In this document: positions 35,397 to 46,300 of the stretch, in pieces | Position numbering within the stretch: position 1 is the stretch's first letter | Layout of the letters: the number at the start of each line of letters is the position of its first letter | Assembly (NCBI RefSeq): GCF_017592545.1 | Contig: NZ_JAGFOA010000001.1 | Location: 310,001 to 374,000, forward strand | Direction: 5' to 3' | Origin: Microbacterium stercoris | GTDB taxonomy: Bacteria > Actinomycetota > Actinomycetes > Actinomycetales > Microbacteriaceae | DNA: 64,000 nt | Program-made: the position numbers and the translations under genes | Notes under the pieces: model-generated | The model's database searches: none | Seen by the model: only the letters and a program-made list of their open reading frames with translations | Told to the model about the DNA's origin: nothing

Positions 35397-36665
35397 TCAC
35401 TCCCCGGATCGCGCCCGTTCCCGGCGCAGACGCAGGACGCGACCCGCCATGCCGACCGCGAGCACGGCAGCGCCCGCGACGACGCTCTGCCACGGAAGCG
35501 TGAACGCGAGCAGCAGGCAGCCGGCCACGCCGAGGGCCTGCATCCCGCGCGGATAGCGACGCACCTCACGGCGCTGGCGCCAGGCCGAGAGGTTCGCGAT
35601 CAGGTAGTACAGCAGCACGCCGAACGAGGAGAAGCCGATCGCGCCGCGCAGATCGGCGACCGCGACAACCCCGATCACGACGACCCCGACGGCGAGCTCC
35701 ATGCGGTGCGGCACGCGGAAGCGCGGGTGCACGGCCGACAGGAACGGCGGCAGGTCGTGCTCGCGCGCCATGGCGAGCCCGGTGCGGCCGATTCCCGCGA
35801 TGAGCGCGAGCAGGGCGCCGAGCGAGGCGGCGGCGGCGCCGATCCGCACGACGGGCGCGGCCCATCCCCATCCGGCTGCGCTGACCGCGTCGGCGAGCGG
35901 GGCGTTCGACGAGGCGACCCCGGATGCGCCCAGCGCCCACAGCAGCGATGAGCCGACGGCGGCGTAGACCACGAGTGCGATGACGAACGCGATGGTGATC
36001 GCATGCGGGATGGTGCGCGCCGGATCCTTCACCTCCTCGCCCATCGTCGCGATGCGGGCGTACCCGGCGAAGGCGAAGAAGAGCAGGCCCGCCGCCTGCA
36101 GGAGGCCGAGCGATCCGAGGGGGAGCTCACCCGCGAACGCAGCGCCCCCGGCGGCCGGTGCGGTGAAGCCCCCGGCCACGGCGATGGCGAGCGCGAGCAG
36201 CGCGACCGAGACGATGATCTTCGTCGCCAGCGCCGTGCGCGTGACACCCAGGAGATTCACGCCGACGAGGGCCGCCACGGCGAGGAGGGCGACCGGCCGC
36301 TCCCAGCCCGCGGGCGCGGCGTATGCGGCGAAGGTCATGGCCATCGCCGCGCAGCTGGCCAGCTTGCCGATCAGGAAGCACCATCCCGCGGCAAAGCCCC
36401 ACCAGGCACCGAGCTCCGCCCGGCCGTAGGCGTAGGTGCCGCCGGCGGCGGTGTGCACGGCGGCCAGCTGTGCGGACGAGGTGGCGTTGCAGTATGCGAC
36501 GACGGCGGCGATCGCGAGGCTCGCGAGCAGCCAGGGTCCCGCGGCCTGCGCCGCCGGGCCGAACGCCGCGAAGACCCCGGCGCCGATCATGGCTCCGAGC
36601 CCGATGGCGACCGCGTCGACCAGGCCGAGGCGGCGGGCGAGGGCGGGAGTGGGGCTCGTGGGCAT
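35397..36665 (-). CDS. APC-family amino acid permease
   Basis: The 422-residue protein has about twelve TMs and the APC superfamily opening 'VDAVAIGLGAMIGAGVFAAFG' (TM1, with the GxMIGxG substrate motif). A typical cytoplasmic loop EEVKDPARTIPHAI lies in the middle. The tail is Arg-rich (RVLRLRRERARSGE). Substrate specificity cannot be read. The ATG at 36665 has a TATACT element 7 nt upstream on the minus strand. It is divergent from the CPBP gene. Confidence 0.9.
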   Translation of the reverse strand: MPTSPTPALARRLGLVDAVAIGLGAMIGAGVFAAFGPAAQAAGPWLLASLAIAAVVAYCNATSSAQLAAVHTAAGGTYAYGRAELGAWWGFAAGWCFLIGKLASCAAMAMTFAAYAAPAGWERPVALLAVAALVGVNLLGVTRTALATKIIVSVALLALAIAVAGGFTAPAAGGAAFAGELPLGSLGLLQAAGLLFFAFAGYARIATMGEEVKDPARTIPHAITIAFVIALVVYAAVGSSLLWALGASGVASSNAPLADAVSAAGWGWAAPVVRIGAAAASLGALLALIAGIGRTGLAMAREHDLPPFLSAVHPRFRVPHRMELAVGVVVIGVVAVADLRGAIGFSSFGVLLYYLIANLSAWRQRREVRRYPRGMQALGVAGCLLLAFTLPWQSVVAGAAVLAVGMAGRVLRLRRERARSGE

Positions 36666-36808
36666 GCGCGGGAGTATATGCGGCACGGGTGTCCTCGCCG
36701 CGGCATCGCGGTGGCCGGTCGAGGGAGTCCGCTCGTCGCCGCGGGCATCGGGCATGCTGGGCGGGAGGGATCCCGCGCTGCGGCGCGGCCTGATCGAAGG
36801 GACCGCGC

Positions 36809-39116
<2,308 letters not shown>

Positions 39117-39145
39117 TCCGCAAGAGTGACGTGAAAGGGGGAGTC

Positions 39146-39706
39146 GTGACCAGAAGGCCGGCTCCCTCTTCCGCATCCGGGCGTGGGCCCGCCCGTCAGA
39201 GCCGCTCCGCGACCGGATCCGTCGCCACCGTGGCGGACGCACGCGAGTGGCTCGGAGGGATCCGGTTCTCCGCCTTCACGGCGATCATGCTGGGGCTCGT
39301 CGTGCTGGCGGTGCTGGTGCTCACCCCCACTGTTGCGACGTATGTGGAGCAACGGCAGAAGATCGCCGCGCTCACCGAGTCCGTGCAGGTCACGGAGGGG
39401 GAGATCGCCGACCTCGAGCGCGAGCGTGAGCGCTGGAAGGATCCGGCCTACATCACGACGCAGGCGCGGGAGCGGCTCTACTACGTCAAGCCCGGCGAGG
39501 TGCGGTTCCTGGTGATCGACGACCTCGACGATGCGACGGTTCCGAACGATCCCGAGCCGGTCAGTGCGGAGGTCGAGGAGCGCGAATCCGACTGGATCGG
39601 CGGCCTGATGCGCTCGCTCGCCGGTGCCGCGACCGCGCAGAACGCGGTCGAGATCACGATCGGGCAGCCCGACGAGCCGCAGCCGGCGCAGACACCGGCG
39701 CCCTGA
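39146..39706 (+). CDS. Septum formation initiator (DivIC/FtsB-like)
   Basis: The 186-residue protein has a basic cytoplasmic N-terminus, one TM (about residues 45-65), a coiled coil (about 66-95) and the family motif 'DPAYITTQARERLYYVKPGE'. An acidic tail follows. It belongs to the DivIC/FtsB group that links division proteins FtsL and FtsQ at the septum. GTG 39146 has AGGGGG just upstream and is preferred over GTG 39131. The eno-divIC-DUF501 order is conserved in Actinobacteria. Confidence 0.9.
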   Translation: MTRRPAPSSASGRGPARQSRSATGSVATVADAREWLGGIRFSAFTAIMLGLVVLAVLVLTPTVATYVEQRQKIAALTESVQVTEGEIADLERERERWKDPAYITTQARERLYYVKPGEVRFLVIDDLDDATVPNDPEPVSAEVEERESDWIGGLMRSLAGAATAQNAVEITIGQPDEPQPAQTPAP

Positions 39707-39740
39707 CGGTCTCTCAGGGGCGCTTCGGTAGCCTGGAGGA

Positions 39741-40259
39741 GTGACGACGCCTCCCTTCGCCCCTGTCCGCGACATCGACATCGAGGTCGTCTCGGCCCAG
39801 CTCGGACGCGAGGCACGAGGCGTCGTCGGCATCGCCGCCCGGTGCGTGTGCGGCAACCCGACGGTCGTGGCCACGTCGCCGCGCCTTCCCGACGGCACGC
39901 CGTTTCCCACGTTCTACTACCTGACGCATCCTGCCGCGACGGCGGAGATGTCGCGTCTCGAGGTCGGCCAGGTCATGGTCGAGCTCAACCGCCGCCTCGC
40001 CGATGAGCCCGAGTTCGCGGCGCAGTATCGCCGAGCCCACGAGGCCTTCGTTGCCGACCGTGCGCAGTTCGGTGACGTGCCCGAGATCGCCGGCGTCTCG
40101 GCGGGAGGGATGCCCACGCGCGTCAAGTGCCTGCATGCCCTCGCCGGCCACGCTCTCGCGGCCGGCCCGGGCGTCAACCCGGCGGGCGATGTCGCCCTGG
40201 CGCTGTCGGCATGGTCGCCGGAGCGCTGCGAGTGCGCCGACCCGGGCAAGGCGGGATGA
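39741..40259 (+). CDS. DUF501 domain protein
   Basis: The 172-residue protein matches DUF501: CVCGNPTVVATSPRLPDGTPFPT with its cysteine pair near residue 35, 'FYYLTHPAATAEMSRLE', 'GMPTRVKCLHALAGHALA', and a final CECAD. The function is unknown. TAGCCT (39729-39734) is 6 nt before the GTG. Its TGA overlaps the ATG of the next gene (ATGA at 40256-40259). Downstream of DUF501 one usually finds ppx-gppA in Actinobacteria, not a protease as here. Confidence 0.9.
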   Translation: MTTPPFAPVRDIDIEVVSAQLGREARGVVGIAARCVCGNPTVVATSPRLPDGTPFPTFYYLTHPAATAEMSRLEVGQVMVELNRRLADEPEFAAQYRRAHEAFVADRAQFGDVPEIAGVSAGGMPTRVKCLHALAGHALAAGPGVNPAGDVALALSAWSPERCECADPGKAG

Positions 40260-41512
40260 GGCGGCTCGCTCGCCTCGCGGCGCTCGCTCTCGCGCTCGTT
40301 GTGCTCACGGGCGCGACGCCCACTCCCACGCCGACGGAGACTCCGACGGTGCGCGAGCGCGAGTACTGGATCGCCGATCTCGGCATCGACAAGGCGTGGG
40401 CCGCCACCAAGGGCAAGGGTGTCACGATCGCCGTGCTCGACAAGGGGATCGTCGAGGGGCCGCCCGCCTTCGCCGGAGTGGTCGGCGGAGCCGACATGTC
40501 CGGCGTCGGCGCCCCGAACGGGCGCAAGCCGGTCGATGTGAAGGAGCGGGATCACGGCAGCTGGGTCGCCTCGATGGCCGCCGCCCGCGATACGGGCGAC
40601 CAGGGGGAGATGATCGGCGTCGCACCTGAGGCCTCGCTGCTGTCCGTGTCGCTCGGCTTCGGCGATCTGGCCGCGGTGCCGTTCGACGAGCAGGTCGCGA
40701 AGGGCATCGTGTGGGCGGTCGACCACGGCGCCGACATCATCAACCTGTCGTTCACGACCGGGCGGCAGAGCTGGCCGGAGTCGTGGGACGACGCCTTTCT
40801 CTATGCGATGACGCACGACGTGCTCATCGTGGTCGCGGCCGGCAACCGCGGCAGCGGCACCACCTCGGTCGGTGCTCCGGCCACGATCCCGGGTGTGCTC
40901 ACGGTCGGCGGCGTCGACCCGAAGGGCAAGGCCAGTGTGGAGGCCTCCACGCAGGGCATCACGATCGGCGTGGCCGCTCCGAGCGAAGAGCTGCTCGGCA
41001 TCGGCGCCGACGGCACCCTCAGTGTCTGGCCCGGCACGAGCGGTGCGGCCCCCATCGTCGCCGGTGTCGCCGCCCTCGTCGAAGCAGCCCATCCGGGCAT
41101 CTCCGCGATCGATGTGATGAACCGGATCATCAAGACGGCTAAGAAGCCGGCGGACGTCTCGAAGGTGCCGGATCCGCTCTACGGCTACGGCGTGATCGAT
41201 GCTCACGCAGCGGTCACCGCCGACGTTCCCTCGGTCACGAAGAACCCCATGGGCGATCTGGCGGCTTGGGTCAAGGTCAACCGCCGTCAGGAGGCCGGTC
41301 CGCTGCCCACGCAGACCGCGGCACCGGTCGAGGTGCCGCCGCTTCCGCCCGTGGAGACGCAGCCCGAGGCCGGATCATCCTTCCTTCCTTCGGCCGAGGA
41401 GTTGCGCACGGGCACCCTGCCGCTCTTCGCCCTCTGCGGCGCTGGTATTCTCGTGGTGCTGGGTGTCATCGCGGCTGTGCGACGAGCCCGTTCGGCCCGT
41501 GTGCGGCGGTAG
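40256..41512 (+). CDS. Subtilisin-like serine protease (S8, mycosin-like)
   Basis: The 418-residue protein has a hydrophobic signal segment (about residues 5-20), catalytic Asp in IAVLDKG, His in RDHGSWVA, oxyanion Asn in VVAAGNRGSG and Ser in GTSGAAPIVAG. A Pro-rich linker leads to a C-terminal TM (about 393-413) and an Arg-rich tail. This is the mycosin-like form: secreted, tethered by its C-terminal helix, cutting exported proteins. The ATG overlaps the DUF501 stop, so it is translationally coupled. The TxTPTxTET linker after the signal is short. Confidence 0.9.
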   Translation: MRRLARLAALALALVVLTGATPTPTPTETPTVREREYWIADLGIDKAWAATKGKGVTIAVLDKGIVEGPPAFAGVVGGADMSGVGAPNGRKPVDVKERDHGSWVASMAAARDTGDQGEMIGVAPEASLLSVSLGFGDLAAVPFDEQVAKGIVWAVDHGADIINLSFTTGRQSWPESWDDAFLYAMTHDVLIVVAAGNRGSGTTSVGAPATIPGVLTVGGVDPKGKASVEASTQGITIGVAAPSEELLGIGADGTLSVWPGTSGAAPIVAGVAALVEAAHPGISAIDVMNRIIKTAKKPADVSKVPDPLYGYGVIDAHAAVTADVPSVTKNPMGDLAAWVKVNRRQEAGPLPTQTAAPVEVPPLPPVETQPEAGSSFLPSAEELRTGTLPLFALCGAGILVVLGVIAAVRRARSARVRR

Positions 41513-41545
41513 CCGGCAATCCCCGATTCAAGGAGTTCTCCCCTC

Positions 41546-42943
41546 GTGCCCAAGATCCTCATCGTCGGCGGCGGCTACGCGGGCTTCTACACCGCGTGGA
41601 AGCTCGAGAAGCACCTGCGTCGCGGGGAGGCGGAGGTCGTCATGGTCGACCCGCTTCCGTACATGACGTACCTGCCCTTCCTGCCCGAGGTCGCGGCCGG
41701 ATCGATCGAGCCGCGTCACACGGTGGTCTCGCACCGCCGTCACCTGAAGCGCACTCAGCTCATCACCGCGAAGGTGACCGGCATCGACCACGCCAACAAG
41801 ACGGCCACGATCACGCCCGAGGGCGGCGCGCCGTACGAGCTCGCATACGACCACGTCGTCGTGACCGCCGGATCGGTCTCGCGCACCTTCCCGATCCCGG
41901 GCATCGCGGAGAACGCGGTCGGCCTCAAGTCGGTCGAAGAGGCCATCTACGTCCGTGACACGCTGATCTCGAACTTCGAGAAGGCTGCCGCACTGCCCCA
42001 GGGCGACCCGCTGCGTCAGCGCCTGCTGACGACGATCGTCGTCGGCGGCGGCTTCGCCGGCATCGAGACCTTCGCCGAGCTGCGCTCGCTGGTGTCGTCG
42101 CTGCTGAAGGACTACCCGGGCGTCACCTTCGACGAGACCCAGTTCCACCTCATCGAGGCGATGGGCCGCATCATGCCCGAGGTGTCGCTGCCGACCAGCG
42201 AGTGGGTGCTCAAGTCCCTCGCGGAGCGTGGTGCGAACGTGCACCTCGATACTCAGGTCACCTCGGCTGTCGACGGCATCGTCGAGACCTCGACGGGCGA
42301 GTCGTACCCCGCCGGCCTCATCGTCTGGACGGCCGGCGTGATGGCCAACCCCCAGGTCACGCGCGGCGGCGACCTGCCGCTCGAGCCCCGTGGTCGCATC
42401 ACGACGCAGGCCGACCTCCGCGTGATCGACGCCGACAAGAACATCGTCGAGGGCGCGTGGGCCGCCGGTGACGTGGCGGCCGTGCCGGACAAGACCGGCG
42501 GACTGCCCGACGGCACCTGCGTCCCCAACGCCCAGCACGCCGTCCGCCAGGCCAAGCGCCTCGCGAAGAACCTCGTCGCGGTCATCCGCGGCGAGGAGCC
42601 GGTCGACTACTTCCACAAGAACCTCGGCGCGGTTGCGGGCCTGGGTCTCTACAACGGCGTCTTCCAGTCCGGCAAGACCGCCATCAAGGGCTTCTTCGCC
42701 TGGGTCGCCCACCGTGGCTACCACGGTCTCGCGATGCCGACGTGGGAGCGCAAGTGGCGCGTGATCTGGGGCTGGGTGCACAACTTCTTCCTCGGCCGCG
42801 ACAACGTGCAGCTCGCCGCCGCGCAGCAGCCGCGTGCGTTCTTCGAGGCCTTCGCCTCGCGTCCCAAGCCCCCGATCGAGCAGCCGGTCGAGCCGGTTGC
42901 CGCGCCGGCTGAGGCGGTTGCCGCGCCGGCTGAGGTCAAGTAA
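41546..42943 (+). CDS. NADH dehydrogenase, type II-like FAD protein
   Basis: The 465-residue flavoprotein has an FAD-binding motif VGGGYAGFYTAW (residues 8-19), an NAD-binding motif VVGGGFAGIETFAE in the middle, and AAGDVAAVPD near the C-terminal FAD site. The C-terminus carries a tandem APAEAVAAPAEV segment. Ndh-type enzymes pass electrons from NADH to quinone without pumping protons. It starts at GTG, with AAGGAG upstream near 41530. A strong terminator lies at 42960-42993. Confidence 0.9.
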   Translation: MPKILIVGGGYAGFYTAWKLEKHLRRGEAEVVMVDPLPYMTYLPFLPEVAAGSIEPRHTVVSHRRHLKRTQLITAKVTGIDHANKTATITPEGGAPYELAYDHVVVTAGSVSRTFPIPGIAENAVGLKSVEEAIYVRDTLISNFEKAAALPQGDPLRQRLLTTIVVGGGFAGIETFAELRSLVSSLLKDYPGVTFDETQFHLIEAMGRIMPEVSLPTSEWVLKSLAERGANVHLDTQVTSAVDGIVETSTGESYPAGLIVWTAGVMANPQVTRGGDLPLEPRGRITTQADLRVIDADKNIVEGAWAAGDVAAVPDKTGGLPDGTCVPNAQHAVRQAKRLAKNLVAVIRGEEPVDYFHKNLGAVAGLGLYNGVFQSGKTAIKGFFAWVAHRGYHGLAMPTWERKWRVIWGWVHNFFLGRDNVQLAAAQQPRAFFEAFASRPKPPIEQPVEPVAAPAEAVAAPAEVK

Positions 42944-42959
42944 CAGCGCGACAGCGACC

Positions 42960-42993
42960 GAGAGCCGTCGCCCCTTTGGGGGTGGCGGCTCTC
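42960..42993 (+). terminator. Terminator after the NADH dehydrogenase gene
   Basis: A 15-bp stem (GAGAGCCGTCGCCCC with GGGGTGGCGGCTCTC, two G-U wobbles) closes a TTTG loop. Confidence 0.85.
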
Positions 42994-43021
42994 GCCGTAT
43001 CCCACCGGTAGCGTGGAGAAG

Positions 43022-43095
43022 CCCCCCGTAGCCCAACCGGCAGAGGCAGGCGACTTAAAATCGCCGCAGTCTGGGTTCGAATCCCAGCGGGGGGA
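43022..43095 (+). tRNA. tRNA-Leu (anticodon UAA), short variable arm
   Basis: The acceptor stem pairs CCCCCCG (43022-43028) with CGGGGGG (43088-43094), with discriminator A. The anticodon arm GGCGA-CTTAAAA-TCGCC gives anticodon TAA. The T arm is CTGGG-TTCGAAT-CCCAG. Only five bases (GCAGT) separate the anticodon stem from the T stem, so the long variable arm normal for tRNA-Leu is missing. No CCA is encoded. It reads UUA, a rare codon at this GC content, and lies just upstream of the SRRP locus. Confidence 0.85.
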
Positions 43096-43108
43096 CGGCA
43101 TCCGTCCC
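43092..43108 (+). terminator. Hairpin after tRNA-Leu
   Basis: GGGACGG (43092-43098) pairs with CCGTCCC (43102-43108) around CAT, followed by TTCC. It overlaps the last bases of the tRNA. Confidence 0.5.
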
Positions 43109-43165
43109 TTCCGAGACTCAGTCCCGCTGATCGGAGACGGTGGATCCCCGCGGCCGGTATCTCGA

Positions 43166-43171
43166 TAGGAT
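43166..43171 (+). promoter_or_regulatory. Candidate -10 of the SRRP operon
   Basis: TAGGAT stands in the 189-bp gap before the SRRP gene, about 95 bp upstream of AAGGGGG (43247-43253). No good -35 is visible. It is the only clear -10 in the gap. Confidence 0.35.
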
Positions 43172-43262
43172 CGGCGGACCGTGGATCGCATCCGCGCCGT
43201 CGCCGCCGTCGTGCGGCCCGAACCGTCGGCAGACGACCATGAGACGAAGGGGGGCGCGTCGC

Positions 43263-43337
43263 ATGGTTTCATCCAGGTTCGACGATGCCGTCGAAGCCGG
43301 CCTCGGCGCGGAAGCGGGGCCGATCGCCGATGACTGA
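43263..43337 (+). CDS. Possible leader peptide or frameshifted SRRP N-terminus
   Basis: A 24-codon frame starts at ATG 43263, with AAGGGGG 9 nt upstream, the best ribosome-binding site in this region. It reads [23 protein letters not shown] after the Met and stops at TGA 43335-43337. Its codon usage is typical of the genome, unlike the SRRP frame over the same bases. Dropping one T in GACTGATGG would fuse it to the SRRP (IADD-DGTPVSF). It is either a leader peptide coupled to the SRRP start at 43330 by overlapping stop and start codons, or the true SRRP N-terminus separated by an indel. Confidence 0.35.
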   Translation: MVSSRFDDAVEAGLGAEAGPIADD

Positions 43338-46300
43338 TGGCACACCGGTCTCCTTCGACATCACCGCCGCCAATCTGAAGGCGCTCGCGACCGAGGGCAG
43401 TGCTGTGCTCACGCCTGGCAGCGGATCCAGCACCAGCGAGTCGGTCTCGGACTCGTCGGCCGCCGTGAGCCAGTCGGCGACGGCGACGGTGACGGCGACC
43501 AGCCAGACGCCCGCACCGGCGCCCGCGCCCGTGAGTGCGCCGGCGAGCGAGTCTGCCGCGCCGGCGAGCCAGTCTGCCGCGCCTGCGAGCCAGTCTGCCG
43601 CGCCTGCGGTGGCGCCCGTGAGCCAGTCGACGTCCGCGACTCCCGTCTCGGGCAGCCTGTCGGCATCGAGCAGCCTGTCGACCTCGTCCTCCGCGTCGCA
43701 GAGCGGATCCGCGTCGGGATCCGCGTCCGTGTCCACGTCGGTCTCCGGCTCCGCGTCTTCCTCTGCGTCCGCCAGCGACTCGAGCAGCGTGTCTGCTTCC
43801 GCCTCGGACTCCACCGCGCGTGCTGCCTCGACAAGCGCGTCGTCTTCGCTCGCGGTCTCGCAGAGCACTTCCGCCAGCGTGTCGACGTCGGGCTCTGCGG
43901 CCGCGTCGCAGAGTGCCTCGGTGAGCGCCTCGTCCTCCGGCTCGACGTCGCAGAGCACCTCGGCCAGTCAGTCCGAGTCGGCGACGAGAGCGGCGTTGCT
44001 GGTCAAGACCGCTGCTGCGGCGGCGCCCGCGATACCGAGCTACTCGGACCAGGGGCTGACGAACGCGGGAATCTCCTTCGGAGCGGGTGCCGATCCGCGA
44101 CTCTCCAGCACCTCTGCCGGCCGGGCCTGGTACTCGTTCACCGGTGTCGGCAGGTACAACGCGAGCACCGTCTCTTACCGCACGGCCATCACGACGTCCG
44201 ACGGCAACATCACCTCGGCTAACTACGCCTCGGTGATCTCCGCCACGGACATCTCCATCAACGGCGTCCAGGCGCGCTTCGTCACGAACCCGATGTACAT
44301 CGGCGACACGCTGTTCGCGGGCTACCTGACGACCGGCAGCGGTCTGCTGATCGCCGTCGAGGCGCTGCCCACGGGGGGTATGTCGGTCTACGACATCAGC
44401 TCACTGTTCTACTACTTCAGCGGCACGAGCACGCCTGGGAACACACCCAGCCTGATCGTCTCCAACAGCCAGTCCGCAAGCCTCTCGACGATCCAGTCGG
44501 CGACCACGAGCGCGAGCGGATCGACGTCTGCGAGCAAGTCGGCGGTGGCCGCGGTCAGCCAGTCCGCCTCGGCGAGCGGATCGTCCTCCGCAAGCGCGTC
44601 GGCGCTCGCCTCGGCCAGCCAGTCGGCATCGGCCAGCACCTCAGGCTCCACGTCGGCAAGCGCCTCCGGGTCAGCGTCCGCCAGCCAATCGACATCGGCC
44701 AGCGCCTCCGGGTTCGTCTCGGCGAGTCAGTCCGCCTCGGCCAGCAAATCGGCGTCCCTGTCCGTCAGCCAGTCGACGTCGGCGAGTGCGTCGGGGTCCG
44801 CGTCGACCAGCGGGTCGCTCTCCTCGAGCCAGTCGGTGTCGGCGAGCAAGTCGAGCTCGGCCTCGGCAAGCGGATCCCTCTCTTCGAGCCAGTCGGGCTC
44901 GGTGTCTGCAAGCAAGTCGGGCTCGGTGTCGGCGAGTCAGTCCGGATCTGTGTCGAGTAGCCAGTCGGTGTCTGCGAGCGGGTCGCTTTCTTCGAGTCAG
45001 TCGGTGTCTGCAAGCAAGTCGGGCTCGGTGTCGGCGAGTCAGTCCGGATCTGTGTCGAGTAGCCAGTCGGTGTCTGCGAGCGGGTCGCTTTCTTCGAGTC
45101 AGTCGGTGTCTGCGAGCAAGTCGGGCTCGCTCTCTTCGAGTCAGTCCGGATCTGTCTCGGCTAGCCAGTCGGTGTCTGCGAGCGGGTCGCTTTCCGCGAG
45201 TGGCAGTGCGTCTGCTTCGGCGAGTGGGTCGCTGTCTTCGAGTCAGTCGGGCTCGGTGTCGGCGAGTCAGTCCGGATCTGTCTCGGCTAGCCAGTCGGTG
45301 TCTGCGAGCGGGTCGCTTTCCGCGAGTGGCAGTGCGTCTGCTTCGACGAGTGGGTCGCTGTCTTCGAGTCAGTCGGGCTCGGTGTCGGCGAGTCAGTCCG
45401 GATCTGTGTCGAGTAGCCAGTCGGTGTCTGCGAGCGGGTCTCTTTCCGCGAGTGGCAGTGCGTCTGCTTCGACGAGTGGGTCGCTGTCTTCGAGTCAGTC
45501 GGGCTCGGTGTCGGCGAGTCAGGCCGGATCTGTCTCGGCTAGCCAGTCGGTGTCTGCGAGCGGGTCTCTTTCCGCGAGTGGCAGTGCGTCTGCTTCGACG
45601 AGTGGGTCGCTGTCTTCGAGTCAGTCGGGCTCGGTGTCGGCGAGTCAGGCCGGATCTGTCTCGGCTAGCCAGTCGGTGTCTGCGAGCGGGTCTCTTTCCG
45701 CGAGTGGCAGTGCGTCTGCTTCGACGAGTGGGTCGCTGTCTTCGAGTCAGTCGGGCTCGGTGTCGGCGAGTCAGGCCGGATCTGTGTCGAGTAGCCAGTC
45801 GGTGTCTGCGAGCGGGTCGCTTTCGAGCAGTGAGTCGGGATCTGCGTCGGCCTCAGCCAGCGCTTCGGCCTCAGCGAGCGGCTCGGACTCCGCCAGTGCG
45901 TCGACAAGTGGTTCCCTGTCAACAAGTGGTTCCGCCTCAGCGAGCGGTTCGGCGTCGGTCTCGACGAGCGGCTCGCTGTCGGTGAGTGGGTCGGCGTCGG
46001 CGTCGACGAGTGGGTCGCTGTCGGTGAGTGGTTCGGAGTCTGTCTCAACGAGTGGCTCGCTCTCGACGAGTGGTTCGGAGTCGGCTTCCACAAGCGACTC
46101 GCTCTCGGTCAGCGTTTCGGAGTCGACCTCGACGAGTGGCTCGCTCTCGACGAGTGGTTCGGAGTCGGTTTCGACGAGTGGCTCGCTCTCGACGAGTGGT
46201 TCGGAGTCGGCCTCGACGAGCGGGTCGCTGTCGACGAGTGGGTCGCTGTCGGTCTCGACGAGTGGGTCGTTGTCGACGAGTGGTTCGGAGTCGGTCTCGA

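Noticed and set aside
43330..43340. RF2-type programmed +1 frameshift at GAC TGA T
   Set aside because: The codon before the stop (GAC) is not slippery in +1, and no internal Shine-Dalgarno sits at the needed distance. An indel or re-initiation is simpler.
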